DNA of 64,000 nt from Alphaproteobacteria bacterium (GTDB lineage Bacteria; Pseudomonadota; Alphaproteobacteria; Sphingomonadales; Kordiimonadaceae). A model generated the notes under the pieces. It saw nothing but the letters and a program-made list of their open reading frames with translations, had not been told where the DNA came from and did not search any database. Positions 20,707 through 30,245 of the stretch are shown piece after piece (the first letter of the stretch is position 1; the number at the start of each line of letters is the position of its first letter). The stretch lies in NCBI GenBank assembly GCA_006226495.1, contig SBGU01000041.1, positions 1-64,000 on the forward strand, given 5' to 3'. A program made the translations under genes and the position numbers.

Positions 20707-23505
20707 CTAGAACTTTACTTTCACGCCAAAATTGGCGGTCCAGTCATAGGTTTCATACTGCATCACGTAATCGCCGTCGTCGTTGCGGTAAACGGCGCGG
20801 AACGGCTCGTCCAGGCCATTGGACAGTTCGCCATACAGCTTGACGTCCTTGACGATTTCATACGAACCCGAGAAGTCCCACTGGGTGTGGCTGAGCACAT
20901 AACGGTCACCAAAACCGCCGGCATTCAGTTCGTCCAGATATTCGTCGCGGTAGGTCATGGCGGCACGCAGGCTGATCGGGCCTTTTTCGTAACCCAGCAC
21001 CAGGTTGGCCACGTTCTTCGAGGTCTTCGGCAGCGGGATCAGATAGTCTTCGCCATCGATGGTGATCGAGGCTTCGCTGTCCACATAGGTATAGTTGGCA
21101 CCCACGATCAGGCCCGACAGAACACCCGGCAGGAAGGTCAGCGCCTGCTGGTAGTTCAGTTCGATACCCTTCACTTCGGCACTTTCACCGTTACGCGGCT
21201 GTACCACTTCCTTGAAGAAGATGCCGTTCAGGGCCTTGTCTTCGAAGGTCTGGTCCACGATGAAGTTATGGATGTCCTTGTAGAAAACACCAAACGACAG
21301 CACGGCATCGTTGTTCGGGTACCATTCGATGCTGGCATCCAGGTTGTGGGCCCACATCGGCAACAGGCCCGGGTTGCCGAATTCGCCTTCGCGCTCGCCA
21401 TCGTCAAATTCGATGGTGCCGGTGGGCGACATTTTGGAAATATTCGGGCGAACCACGGAGCGGAAGTAGGCCAGGCGCATGACCAGGTTTTCCATCGGCT
21501 CGTAGCGCATGTTCAGGCTCGGCAGGAAATAGTCATAGTTTTTCTGGTACGAGGTCGGCGTGATGATGGTCTCGTCGCCGCCGATTTCCACAAAGTTACC
21601 TGCCGTCGAGAAATCGGTATATTCATAGCGCAGGCCACCGACGATGCGCAGCGCACCCACGTCGACACGGCCCATCATATAGGTTGCATAGATATCTTCC
21701 GAAGCGTCGTATTCGGTGCCCTGGTCGCCAATGGCGCTGTCTTCCTCGTTGATCGAGAAATTGGCCCGATTGGCAAAGAAGAAATCGCGTATCGCGGAAC
21801 CGTCGGCACCCTGGCTGCCCATGGCCATGTCGATCGGATAATCAATCGTGCCGGCAAAATCGGCGAGGGTATAATCGCCCAGATCTTCATACACGATAAA
21901 GGTCGTGTCGTAGCTCTTGTCGCGGAGTCGCGCTTTGGCACCCCATTTCAACTGGACCGGATTGTCGCCCCAATAGGTGTCGTAAGCGAGATCGAACCGG
22001 AAGGCGAACTGCTCGTCCTTGGCAATACCGTCCGTGTATTCGATGGTGTCGATTTCATATTCGCTCAGGTCCTGGATGCCCGTCAGGCCGTCCTGGCTCA
22101 GGAAGGCACTGCGCGGCACCATCTCCGAAAAATTCACGCCGCTCGAGAACCCCTTGCCTTTGAAATCGGTATCCACCCGGTCCGGCTCAGCTTCTTCAGC
22201 ATGCGAATAGGCAATCGAATAGGTTGCGGTCAGGTCGTTGAAGCGGGTTTCGCCGCCACCGACAACACTGTAGATTTTCTGGGTTTCGATACGGTCCTTC
22301 AGGTCCCGGTCGGCCTTGATGCCATCCAGGAACACATAGCCGTCTTCAACGCTGGAATTGTCGAGATCGAAGACACCGTCGGTGAACTTCAATTCCATCC
22401 GGTTGCGGACCTCGGTGTCCTTGAAGTCGGAATACAGGGTGCGAATATAAAGGTCGGTATCGTCGGTCGGACGATAATCGATGTTCAGCGCCGCACCCAG
22501 ACGGCGGCGGGTTACGGTATAATCGCGCAGTTCCAGCTCTTCCGGCATCAGGGCATCGATTTCGTTGCCATCATCGTCCTCATTCAGCCATTCACCGTCG
22601 ATTTCCTTGTTGTCGGTGCCGAACTTGCGCTCGTAATAGCTGATCGAACCGGCGACCGCGAGCTTGTCCGAAAACTGGTCGGAGATGGTCAGCGCGGCTT
22701 TCGGGCTGATCTTGTCCTGCTGGTGGTTGTAGCTGCCTTCAACCTTGGCCTTGACGAACAGGCCCTTCTTGTCGAAGCCGGACAGGGTTTTGATATCGAC
22801 GTTACCACCAATGGAATCGCCGTCCATGTCCGGGGTCAGCGACTTGGTCACTTCAACGGTTTCCAGAAGTTCGGACGGGATAACGTCCAGCGCCACCTTG
22901 CGGTCGCCCGATTCCGGCGACGGCAGACGCACGCCACCGATGGACGATGAGCTCAGGTTCGGGTCGATACCGCGGATGATGACATAGCGGCCTTCACCCT
23001 GGTCGTTTTCAACCGACAGGCCGACAATACGGCGCACGGCTTCGGTCACGTTCTGGTCAGGGAAGTTGCCGGCGGCATCAGCAGACAGATAGTTGGCGAC
23101 ATTGTCCGATGCACGCTGTTTCGAGAGCGAGCTGTTGAGCGAGCCGCGCTGGCCCATGACAAAGATTTCCTCGAACTCTTCCTCGCCACCAACCTGGACA
23201 TCGACGACCGTACCATCTTCGCCAACCGTAACTTCACGGCGAACCGGTTCGGTGCCGATGAAGGAAATGACCAGGGTATAGGTGCCCGCGGGAACATTCT
23301 GGAACCGGTAGGTACCGTCGCTGCCGGTGGTGGCGCGCCGGTTCAGTTCCTCAATCTTCACGCTGGCGCCCTGCAGGGCCTGGGCCGATGACGTTTTGAC
23401 CTGGCCACTGACATCGCCGGCATGTGCGGCGGTGGCGGTCAGAATTGCGACTGCGCTGGCAGAAGCCAGCACCACACCGCGAAAGCTGATGCGTTGGGAT
23501 TTCAT
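20707..23505 (-). CDS. TonB-dependent receptor with N-terminal CarboxypepD_reg-like domain
   Basis: The 932-residue outer-membrane receptor has a signal peptide ending AAHAG, a carboxypeptidase-regulatory-like domain at about 30-110 (GASVKIEELNRRATTGSDGTYRF), a plug (residues 130-260 with VTEAVRRIVGLSV and RYVIIRGIDPNLS) and a barrel ending in Phe (KVKF). It matches the Xanthomonas/Caulobacter class of receptors often used for sugars or plant polymers. The substrate is not clear; no carbohydrate genes flank it. It is a single gene with a terminator behind it. Confidence 0.92.
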   Translation of the reverse strand: MKSQRISFRGVVLASASAVAILTATAAHAGDVSGQVKTSSAQALQGASVKIEELNRRATTGSDGTYRFQNVPAGTYTLVISFIGTEPVRREVTVGEDGTVVDVQVGGEEEFEEIFVMGQRGSLNSSLSKQRASDNVANYLSADAAGNFPDQNVTEAVRRIVGLSVENDQGEGRYVIIRGIDPNLSSSSIGGVRLPSPESGDRKVALDVIPSELLETVEVTKSLTPDMDGDSIGGNVDIKTLSGFDKKGLFVKAKVEGSYNHQQDKISPKAALTISDQFSDKLAVAGSISYYERKFGTDNKEIDGEWLNEDDDGNEIDALMPEELELRDYTVTRRRLGAALNIDYRPTDDTDLYIRTLYSDFKDTEVRNRMELKFTDGVFDLDNSSVEDGYVFLDGIKADRDLKDRIETQKIYSVVGGGETRFNDLTATYSIAYSHAEEAEPDRVDTDFKGKGFSSGVNFSEMVPRSAFLSQDGLTGIQDLSEYEIDTIEYTDGIAKDEQFAFRFDLAYDTYWGDNPVQLKWGAKARLRDKSYDTTFIVYEDLGDYTLADFAGTIDYPIDMAMGSQGADGSAIRDFFFANRANFSINEEDSAIGDQGTEYDASEDIYATYMMGRVDVGALRIVGGLRYEYTDFSTAGNFVEIGGDETIITPTSYQKNYDYFLPSLNMRYEPMENLVMRLAYFRSVVRPNISKMSPTGTIEFDDGEREGEFGNPGLLPMWAHNLDASIEWYPNNDAVLSFGVFYKDIHNFIVDQTFEDKALNGIFFKEVVQPRNGESAEVKGIELNYQQALTFLPGVLSGLIVGANYTYVDSEASITIDGEDYLIPLPKTSKNVANLVLGYEKGPISLRAAMTYRDEYLDELNAGGFGDRYVLSHTQWDFSGSYEIVKDVKLYGELSNGLDEPFRAVYRNDDGDYVMQYETYDWTANFGVKVKF

Positions 23506-23693
23506 GGGCTTATTTCCTTCCGAGCCTGTAGGCTATGTAATTGTGGCCCGCACCCCGGTCGGGATGCAGGCAGGCCCATAAATCCAGCCCCTACATGTCA
23601 GGGCTGTTACCGCTATATGATATTTTTATTACGCGATGGTCCCGTTTCTGAATATTTGTTCCGAAACGGTATTTTCTGTTTCGTTTTTAGGTG
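23506..23693. other. Intergenic region upstream of the TonB receptor
   Basis: About 190 bases hold two weak hairpins: AGCCC/GGGCT near 23586-23605 and CCGTTTC/GAAACGG near 23642-23676, the second followed by TATTTTCTGTTT on the plus strand. The AT-rich part (23610-23690) should contain the receptor promoter. No clear operator is seen. Confidence 0.4.
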
Positions 23694-25550
23694 TTACGCA
23701 CCGGCAAGCACAGCCAGCTTCTCTTCGGCCTTGCTGGCTTCCTGCTGTTTTTGCCACATGCGGGAATAGGCTCCACGGGCAGCCAACAACTGGTCGTGCG
23801 TGCCGCGTTCGATAATCTCACCCGCGTCCAGCACCAGGATCTGTTCGGCATTCACCACAGTCGACAAACGGTGCGCGATCACGATCGTGGTGCGACCTTC
23901 TGCAATCTGTTCCAGCGATGCCTGGATTTCCCGCTCGGTATGGCTGTCGAGCGCAGAGGTCGCTTCGTCCAGCAGCAGGATTGGCGGGTTTTTCAGAATG
24001 GTGCGCGCGATTGCCACCCGCTGTTTTTCGCCGCCCGAAAGCTTGAGGCCACGTTCGCCAACCTCTGCCTCATAGCCTTCCGGCAGCGCGGTGATGAAAT
24101 CATGGATATGCGCAAGACGCGCCGCTTCCTCGACCTCGGCATCGGTGGCATCGGGCCGGCCATAGCGGATATTATAGCGAATGGTATCGTTGAACAGCAC
24201 CGTATCCTGCGGTACCACTCCAATATGTTCGCGCAGGCTTTTCTGGGTCACGGTGCCAATATCCTGGCCGTCCACCAGAATGCGCCCGCCCGTCACGTCA
24301 TAGAAACGGAACAGGATGCGCGAAATGGTGGATTTGCCCGCGCCAGACGCGCCTACAATGGCGGTGGTGGTGCCGGCGGGCACTTCAAAATTCAGCCCCT
24401 TCAGGATCGGCCTGTTGGCGGCATAATGGAAATGCACATTTTCGAACTGTACACGCCCGCCGGCTACCTTCAGCACGGGCGCACTGGTTTCATCCTTCAC
24501 TTCGGAATGGGTGCCGATGATCACGAACATCTTTTCCATATCCACCAGCGACTGCTTGATTTCCCGGTACACAAAACCAAGGAAGTTGAGCGGCATATAG
24601 ATCTGGATCAGAAGCGAGTTCACGAGCACAAAATCACCGATGGTAAAACGGCCGTCGACCACACCCTGCCCCGCCATCCACAGCACCGCCACCAGGCCAA
24701 GGGTGATGATCAGCCCCTGCCCCACGTTCAGGAGGGTCAGCGACACCTGGCTTTTGACCGAGGCGCGTTCGAAGCCCGCGAGCGCAGTGTCATAGCGCCG
24801 CGCTTCATGTTCCTCGTTGGTGAAATATTTGACGGTCTCGAAATTCAGCAGGCTGTCGATGGCCTTGGTATTGGCTTTGGTGTCCTGCTCGTTCATCTCG
24901 CGCCGGAACTTCAGGCGCCAGTCGGTCACCGTGATGGTGAAGAAGATATAGCTGAACAGGCACACAAAGGTGATGGCCGCATACAGGAACCCGAACTTGG
25001 TCCAGAAGATGGACGAGATCAGCACGATTTCCAGGAGGGTCGGCAGGATGTTGAACAGCATGAAACGCAAGAGGAAATCGATGCCGCGCGTGCCGCGTTC
25101 GATCACCCGGCTCAGGCCGCCGGTGCGCCGCTCCAGGTGGAATTTGAGGCTGAGGCCATGAAGGTGCCTGAAGGTATTGAGCGCAATCTGCCTGAGCGCA
25201 TGCTGCCCCACCTTCACGAAAACCGCGTCCCGAAGTTCACCGAACACCTGGCTCAGCACCCTGGCGGTGCCATAGCCAAGGATCAGGCCGACAGGCAGCA
25301 CAAGCGCCAGGGTTTCGACACCGGGTTTGGTTTCGCCTGTCAGGGCATCAACCGCGTCCTTGAACAGGAACGGCACATAAATGCCGATCAGCTTCGCCAG
25401 CACAAGGCACACCATTGCCGCGATCACCCGCACCTTCAGGTCGGTGCGCCCCTTGGCCCACAGATAGGGCGCAAGGCTTTTCACCGTCTGCCAGTGGCTT
25501 TCGGTTTTTTCGTCTTTGGGGGCGGCTTGGGCCGGATTCTGGTCGGACAT
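23694..25550 (-). CDS. Atm1-type ABC exporter (fused permease and ATPase)
   Basis: A 618-residue half transporter: six membrane helices in residues 40-330 and an ATPase domain with Walker A (GASGAGKST), signature LSGGEKQR, Walker B (ILLLDEATSALD) and IAHRLST. The membrane domain has the Atm1/HMT features KLIGIYVPFLFKDAVDAL and NTKAIDSLLNFETVKYFTNE. Bacterial Atm1 exports glutathione-complexed metals or glutathione polysulfide across the inner membrane and works as a homodimer. It appears monocistronic. Confidence 0.9.
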   Translation of the reverse strand: MSDQNPAQAAPKDEKTESHWQTVKSLAPYLWAKGRTDLKVRVIAAMVCLVLAKLIGIYVPFLFKDAVDALTGETKPGVETLALVLPVGLILGYGTARVLSQVFGELRDAVFVKVGQHALRQIALNTFRHLHGLSLKFHLERRTGGLSRVIERGTRGIDFLLRFMLFNILPTLLEIVLISSIFWTKFGFLYAAITFVCLFSYIFFTITVTDWRLKFRREMNEQDTKANTKAIDSLLNFETVKYFTNEEHEARRYDTALAGFERASVKSQVSLTLLNVGQGLIITLGLVAVLWMAGQGVVDGRFTIGDFVLVNSLLIQIYMPLNFLGFVYREIKQSLVDMEKMFVIIGTHSEVKDETSAPVLKVAGGRVQFENVHFHYAANRPILKGLNFEVPAGTTTAIVGASGAGKSTISRILFRFYDVTGGRILVDGQDIGTVTQKSLREHIGVVPQDTVLFNDTIRYNIRYGRPDATDAEVEEAARLAHIHDFITALPEGYEAEVGERGLKLSGGEKQRVAIARTILKNPPILLLDEATSALDSHTEREIQASLEQIAEGRTTIVIAHRLSTVVNAEQILVLDAGEIIERGTHDQLLAARGAYSRMWQKQQEASKAEEKLAVLAGA

Positions 25551-25648
25551 AAGGCGGGTCGCTCGTGTGCAAGGTTCGACAATGCCAACAGCCTGCGCGC
25601 CGGGCGCCCGGGTGGCAACAGGGAAATGGAACCTGCCCTATGTGGGAA

Positions 25649-25680
25649 GCGCCGGCCCGATGCGCAAGCCGGGCCGGCGC
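25649..25680. terminator. GC-rich hairpin between aminotransferase and ABC genes
   Basis: A 10-bp GCGCCGGCCC/GGGCCGGCGC stem with a 12-base loop follows the aminotransferase stop on the minus strand. There is no T-run, so intrinsic termination is uncertain. Confidence 0.45.
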
Positions 25681-25686
25681 AATTGA

Positions 25687-26877
25687 TCAGTAAAGCGACG
25701 CAATCGATTCCGCGAGATAGGGAATATTGGCGTCGGTCATGCCGGCCACGTTGATGCGGCCATTGTCCGGGAAATAGATGGCGCGGTCGGCGCGCAGGCG
25801 CTTCACTTCGTCCGGCGTCAGGGCCAGCAGCGAGAACATGCCGGTCTGGCTGGCGACCGCACCGAAGCGGTTATCAAGGCCGTAGGGGCGCAGGGCATCG
25901 ACGAAGGATGCGCGCAGGCCAACCATGCGCACGCGCATGGCTTCCAGCTCGTCCATCCAGGCCTGCTTCAGGGCCTCGTTCTGCATGATGGTGGTGACAA
26001 GCGCCGCACCGTGGGCCGGCGGCATGGAATAGTTTTCCCGCGCCAGCTTGGCCAGATTGGTGGTCAGTGCCGCCTTGGCGTCCTTCTGCTGGCCCTTGAC
26101 CATCAGCGCACCCGTGCGTTCGCGGTACAGGCCGAAATTCTTGGAACAGCTATAGGACAGCACGGCTTCCGGCATGGCCTCGAACACACGGCGCACCGGC
26201 GCGGCATCGGCCGACAGGCCGGACGCGAAACCCTGATAGGCCATGTCGACAAACGGCACCAGGCCCTTCCTGAGCATCAGTTCCACGACACGCTGCCAGC
26301 CTTCGACCGGCAGGTCGGCCCCCGTGGGGTTGTGGCAACAGCCGTGCAACAGCACCAGATCACCCGCCTTCGCGGCTTCAAGCGATGCCATCATGCCATC
26401 CACATCCACCGCAGCGGTTTCGCGGTCATAATAGCGGTACACCTGATGCTTGAGGCCAGCCGCCTTCAGGGTCGGCACATGGTTGGCCCAGGTCGGATCG
26501 GACACCCAGACGGTCGCTTCAGGTGTTGCATATGCAACAAGTTCGAAGCCCAGACGCAGCGCGCCGCAGCCACCCGGCGTCTGGATCGCGGCGACCTGGC
26601 CCTCGAGCGCGGCCTTCAGGTCGGAACCGAACACCAGGTTCTGGCAGGCGTCGGTGAACCCGGGCCAGCCGGTCGGCGCGATATAGACCTTGGTGCCCTC
26701 GTTCGCGACCATATGTTCATACGCCGCCTGCACGGCACCCAGAATGACGGTGCGGCCCTTTGCGTCCTTGTAGACACCAACACCGAGATCGACCTTCTTG
26801 GGGTTTTCGTCGGCATTGAACAGGGCGGATAGACCCAGGATCGGGTCGGCGGGCAGCGGGGTCAAATGGGCAAACAT
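25687..26877 (-). CDS. Aspartate/aromatic aminotransferase (class I, subgroup Ia)
   Basis: The 396-residue PLP enzyme shows the AspC/TyrB pattern: NPKKVDLGVGVYKDAKG near the N-terminus, TPGGCGALRLG, the NPTG motif in LLHGCCHNPTGADL, and the PLP lysine in SCSKNFGLYRERTGAL. It transfers amino groups between aspartate or aromatic amino acids and 2-oxoglutarate. Length equals that of E. coli AspC. A GAGAGGA ribosome site precedes the ATG. Aspartate versus aromatic preference cannot be told. Confidence 0.92.
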   Translation of the reverse strand: MFAHLTPLPADPILGLSALFNADENPKKVDLGVGVYKDAKGRTVILGAVQAAYEHMVANEGTKVYIAPTGWPGFTDACQNLVFGSDLKAALEGQVAAIQTPGGCGALRLGFELVAYATPEATVWVSDPTWANHVPTLKAAGLKHQVYRYYDRETAAVDVDGMMASLEAAKAGDLVLLHGCCHNPTGADLPVEGWQRVVELMLRKGLVPFVDMAYQGFASGLSADAAPVRRVFEAMPEAVLSYSCSKNFGLYRERTGALMVKGQQKDAKAALTTNLAKLARENYSMPPAHGAALVTTIMQNEALKQAWMDELEAMRVRMVGLRASFVDALRPYGLDNRFGAVASQTGMFSLLALTPDEVKRLRADRAIYFPDNGRINVAGMTDANIPYLAESIASLY

Positions 26878-27039
26878 GGCGTCCTCTCGGGCATTGAATT
26901 GGCGAGGGGCCCGGCCGGGACCGGAACCCGAAAAATCATGTGCCCCCTTGTGCGGGCTTTCGCCATTTTTTTCAAGCCGTGTGTACCCTGATCGCCCGCA
27001 TTTTTGCTGACCGGCGGGACAAGTTTTTCGTATGGGCCG

Positions 27040-27504
27040 TCAGGCCCGTTCGACCCGCGCCAGGTAACAGCCCCTGCGGGCCGAATGCACATGCAGATAG
27101 GCAACCCCGGGATTGCTCAAATATTTCCCGAACACCATGGCCGCGCCGTCGCCGTCTGTCACATCGGCCTCCAGCATCATATGATCGGCACCAAAGGCCC
27201 GCACGGACAAAAGCCGCTTCAGGTAGGGCGGCACCACGCCCACGACCGGTTCTACGGGCCGCGCACCGTCGACCACATAGACCGCATGCGATGACCGATA
27301 GGGACTGTCCACCGCCAGATGTTCATGGTTCACGAGCAGCACACGTTCCCCCGGTTCGGCGTCCCTGAGGCCGATACGGCAGGGAAATCCGGGTTTGGCG
27401 TCGGCGATATAGGCCCGACATCCGAAAACGGCCAGCGCGGCATCGTCTTTTCCGTAAAGATGTTCGAACGGTTCAGCCGGCAGGGCCATGATACGGAAGC
27501 TCAT
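27040..27504 (-). CDS. DUF1203-family protein
   Basis: A 154-residue protein matching the DUF1203 pattern: FRIMALPAEPFEHLYG, then PGFPCRIGLRDAEPGERVLLVNHEH and SPYRSSHAVYV. Function of the family is unknown. The ATG with GGAG seven bases upstream is chosen; a much longer open frame upstream overlaps the ada gene and is not supported. It is divergent from ada with about 170 bases between. Confidence 0.82.
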   Translation of the reverse strand: MSFRIMALPAEPFEHLYGKDDAALAVFGCRAYIADAKPGFPCRIGLRDAEPGERVLLVNHEHLAVDSPYRSSHAVYVVDGARPVEPVVGVVPPYLKRLLSVRAFGADHMMLEADVTDGDGAAMVFGKYLSNPGVAYLHVHSARRGCYLARVERA

Positions 27505-27675
27505 CTGTCTCTCCTCAACAAGTTTGATGACGGGGGAATGCCTGAAGGTGGTGCGCTGGACAGTCCGTTTCTTGCGGCCGAACAAAATGAATTCAATCGC
27601 AAGGACCGGAGCGCCGGCAATTGGCCAGCGCCATAAACTGGCGTCCTGCTTGACATTGACCGACAGGAGGCAAGG

Positions 27676-28767
27676 ATGACCATTCAACTGAAAAACATCG
27701 CGGAACCGGATATGGGCAGTCGCCTGAACGACACCGAGAAGTGGCACGCCGTGCTGGGGCGGGACCGCACCCATGACGGCAGCTTCTATTTTTCGGTGGC
27801 CACCACCGGTGTTTATTGTCGCCCGTCGTGCGGGGCGCGGCCGCCACGGCGCGAGAATGTCGCGTTCCACAATAGTTGCGCGGATGCCGAGGCCGCGGGG
27901 TTCCGTCCCTGCAAGCGCTGCAAACCGGACGCCACCGCAAGCTGGAACGAACGATCGGCGATGGTCGCGCAGGCCTGCCGTTTTATCGAAGCGGCAGAAA
28001 CACCACCGACCCTGGCGAAAATCGCCGCGGCATCGGGGCTCAGCCCGCACCATTTTCACCGGGTATTCAAGGAAGTGACCGGCGTCACGCCCAAGGCCTA
28101 TGCCACCGGCCACCGCACCCGGGCGGTCCGGGCCGGCCTCAAGGGCGCGGGCACGGTTACGGAAGCCATCTATGACGCAGGGTATAATGCCAGCAGCCGC
28201 TTCTATGAAAAGGCGGACAGCTTTCTGGGCATGACCCCGAGGGCGTTCAAATCAGGCGGCGCGGGCCAGACCATCCAGCATGCCATCCGCACCTGCAGCC
28301 TGGGCCTGATGCTGGTTGCCGCCACCGAACGTGGTGTCTGCTGCCTGCAGTTCGGCGACGATGAAGCCGCGCTGAAGGCCGCCCTTGTCCACGAATTTCC
28401 GGGTGCCGTGCTGGCCAGTGGCGACAAGCTGTTCGAAACCTGGGTCGATGCTGCGCTCGCGCTTGTGGAAAGTGGCACACAGCCGGAGGACGGCCTGCCG
28501 CTGGATATCCGCGGCACCGCATTCCAGCAGAAGGTATGGCACGCGCTGCAACAGATCCCGGCAGGCACGACCGCCAGTTATACCGATGTCGCCACACAGA
28601 TCGGCGCGCCCAGGGCCGTGCGGGCGGTGGCGCAGGCCTGTGCCAGTAACCGGATTGCAGTCGCCATCCCCTGCCACAGGGTGGTAAGGTCCGATGGCAG
28701 CCTGAGCGGATACCGCTGGGGTGTGGAACGCAAAAAAAGCCTGTTGGACCGGGAGAGTGCGGAATGA
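27676..28767 (+). CDS. ada: Ada: methylphosphotriester/O6-methylguanine methyltransferase and regulator
   Basis: A 363-residue trifunctional protein. Residues 20-90 form the Ada Zn domain with Cys48, Cys52, Cys79 and Cys82 (spacing as in E. coli Ada; Cys48 would be the acceptor). An AraC-type DNA-binding domain follows (residues 95-190) and then the O6-methylguanine methyltransferase with acceptor Cys about 333 in IPCHRVV. When methylated at the N-terminal Cys it should activate the alkylation-response operon that it heads. The next gene overlaps by four bases. Confidence 0.95.
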   Translation: MTIQLKNIAEPDMGSRLNDTEKWHAVLGRDRTHDGSFYFSVATTGVYCRPSCGARPPRRENVAFHNSCADAEAAGFRPCKRCKPDATASWNERSAMVAQACRFIEAAETPPTLAKIAAASGLSPHHFHRVFKEVTGVTPKAYATGHRTRAVRAGLKGAGTVTEAIYDAGYNASSRFYEKADSFLGMTPRAFKSGGAGQTIQHAIRTCSLGLMLVAATERGVCCLQFGDDEAALKAALVHEFPGAVLASGDKLFETWVDAALALVESGTQPEDGLPLDIRGTAFQQKVWHALQQIPAGTTASYTDVATQIGAPRAVRAVAQACASNRIAVAIPCHRVVRSDGSLSGYRWGVERKKSLLDRESAE

Positions 28768-29495
28768 ATGCTGTTACCATGGCAAAAGCAGACACCGCCG
28801 CCGACCGTCTCCAGTCCCTGGACTGGGGCCGGATCGGCGAAAGCCTGCTGGATCGGGGTTTTGCCACCTTTCCGCTTTTGAGCGCAGACGAATGCGCGGC
28901 AGCCCGCGCGCTCTATGACCACGAGAACGGTTTTCGCAAACATGTGATCATGGCGCGCCATGCCTATGGTCGGGGCGAATATAAATATTTCAGCTATCCG
29001 CTGCCGCAGATGGTCGACAGCCTCAGGCACGCGCTTTATGCCAGACTGGCGCCTGTCGCCAACCTGTGGTCGAACAGGCTGGGCAAAGGCCTGACCTTCC
29101 CCGCCGCCCTGTCGGACTTCACGGCCCAGTGCCATGCCGACGGCCAGTTGCGCCCGACACCGCTTCTCTTGAAATATGGGCCCGGCGACTATAACCGCCT
29201 GCACCAGGACCTGTATGGCGACCGGTTCTTCCCGTTCCAGGTGGCGACCCTTCTGAATGCGCCGGGGCGGGATTTTGAAGGCGGTGAATTTGTGCTCGTG
29301 GAAAACCGCCCGCGTGTGCAGGCGCGGCCCATGGTCGTGCCCCTGAAGGAAGGCGAAGCCATTGTGTTCGCGGTCAATGAACGGCCGGACATGGGCAGCC
29401 GCGGCTGGCGCAGGGCCAGCCTGCGCCACGGGGTCAGCGATATCCTGGCGGGCGAGCGCCACACCATGGGCATCATCTTCCATGACGCCCGCTGA
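28764..29495 (+). CDS. 2OG-Fe(II) oxygenase of the ada operon
   Basis: A 243-residue protein with a double-stranded beta-helix fold signature: iron ligands His-x-Asp in LHQDLYGD and a distal His in RASLRHGVSDI. It resembles the Oxygenase-NA (PF09859) group, proteins of unknown substrate that occur next to alkylation-repair genes. It overlaps ada by ATGA and precedes alkB by eight bases, so a role in oxidative repair of alkylated nucleic acid or of protein is likely but unproven. Confidence 0.82.
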   Translation: MNAVTMAKADTAADRLQSLDWGRIGESLLDRGFATFPLLSADECAAARALYDHENGFRKHVIMARHAYGRGEYKYFSYPLPQMVDSLRHALYARLAPVANLWSNRLGKGLTFPAALSDFTAQCHADGQLRPTPLLLKYGPGDYNRLHQDLYGDRFFPFQVATLLNAPGRDFEGGEFVLVENRPRVQARPMVVPLKEGEAIVFAVNERPDMGSRGWRRASLRHGVSDILAGERHTMGIIFHDAR

Positions 29496-29503
29496 GACCA
29501 GCC

Positions 29504-30139
29504 ATGCCTGACCTGTTCGCGCCTCTCAGGCCCGAGATGGAGAGCATCCGCGACGGTGTGGTGCTGCTGGCCGGTTTTGCCGACAGCGGCACCCTTCTGC
29601 CCTATATCCGTACCCTGACGACCGAGGCACCCTTCAGGCACATGGTCACACCCGGCGGGCGCCAGATGCGCGTGGCCATGAGCAACTGCGGCCCCCTGGG
29701 CTGGGTGTCCGAACCCACAGGGTACCGCTATGCGCCGACCGATCCCCTGAGTGGCAAACCTTGGCCCGCCATGCCTGCGGTGTTCCGGGACCTCGCGGCC
29801 CGCGCCGCCGCATGCGCAGGCTTTGGTATCTTTGAACCCGATGCCTGCCTGATCAATCGTTACGAAACCGGAACAAGCCTCAGCCCACATCAGGATATGG
29901 ATGAGGCGGACAAGAACTGGCCCATCGTTTCCGTCTCAATCGGCGTGTCGGCCATGTTCCAGCTTTATGGTAACATACGCGGTGGCACGCCCCTGAATAT
30001 CCCGCTTCATGACGGTGACATACTGGTGTTCGGCGGGCCTGCAAGGCTGGCGTTTCATGGCGTGCGCAAACTGGCCCCCGCCCAGCATGCCCTGACCGGC
30101 AGCCGCCGGTTCAACCTGACCTTTCGCCGCGCGCGGTAG
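29504..30139 (+). CDS. alkB: AlkB: DNA/RNA oxidative demethylase
   Basis: The 211-residue enzyme has the AlkB iron site HQDMDE (His-x-Asp) with the distal His in LAFHGVRKL and the 2OG-binding Arg pair in RRFNLTFRRAR. It removes methyl groups from 1-methyladenine and 3-methylcytosine. Length and motif order fit E. coli AlkB. It is the third gene of the ada operon. Confidence 0.93.
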   Translation: MPDLFAPLRPEMESIRDGVVLLAGFADSGTLLPYIRTLTTEAPFRHMVTPGGRQMRVAMSNCGPLGWVSEPTGYRYAPTDPLSGKPWPAMPAVFRDLAARAAACAGFGIFEPDACLINRYETGTSLSPHQDMDEADKNWPIVSVSIGVSAMFQLYGNIRGGTPLNIPLHDGDILVFGGPARLAFHGVRKLAPAQHALTGSRRFNLTFRRAR

Positions 30140-30245
30140 GCGTATTTCCAACTTTTTTCGCATCTGCTTGATGCCTGTCAATTTCTTGACACGGTCGGTT
30201 GTTATTTACTCTCCCATGCGCTTCGCGACACGAGAGGGGATAGCC

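Noticed and set aside
27505-28113. N-terminal extension of the DUF1203 gene across the ada gene
   Set aside because: The family starts at the internal Met with a good ribosome site, and the extension lies antisense to the well-supported ada.
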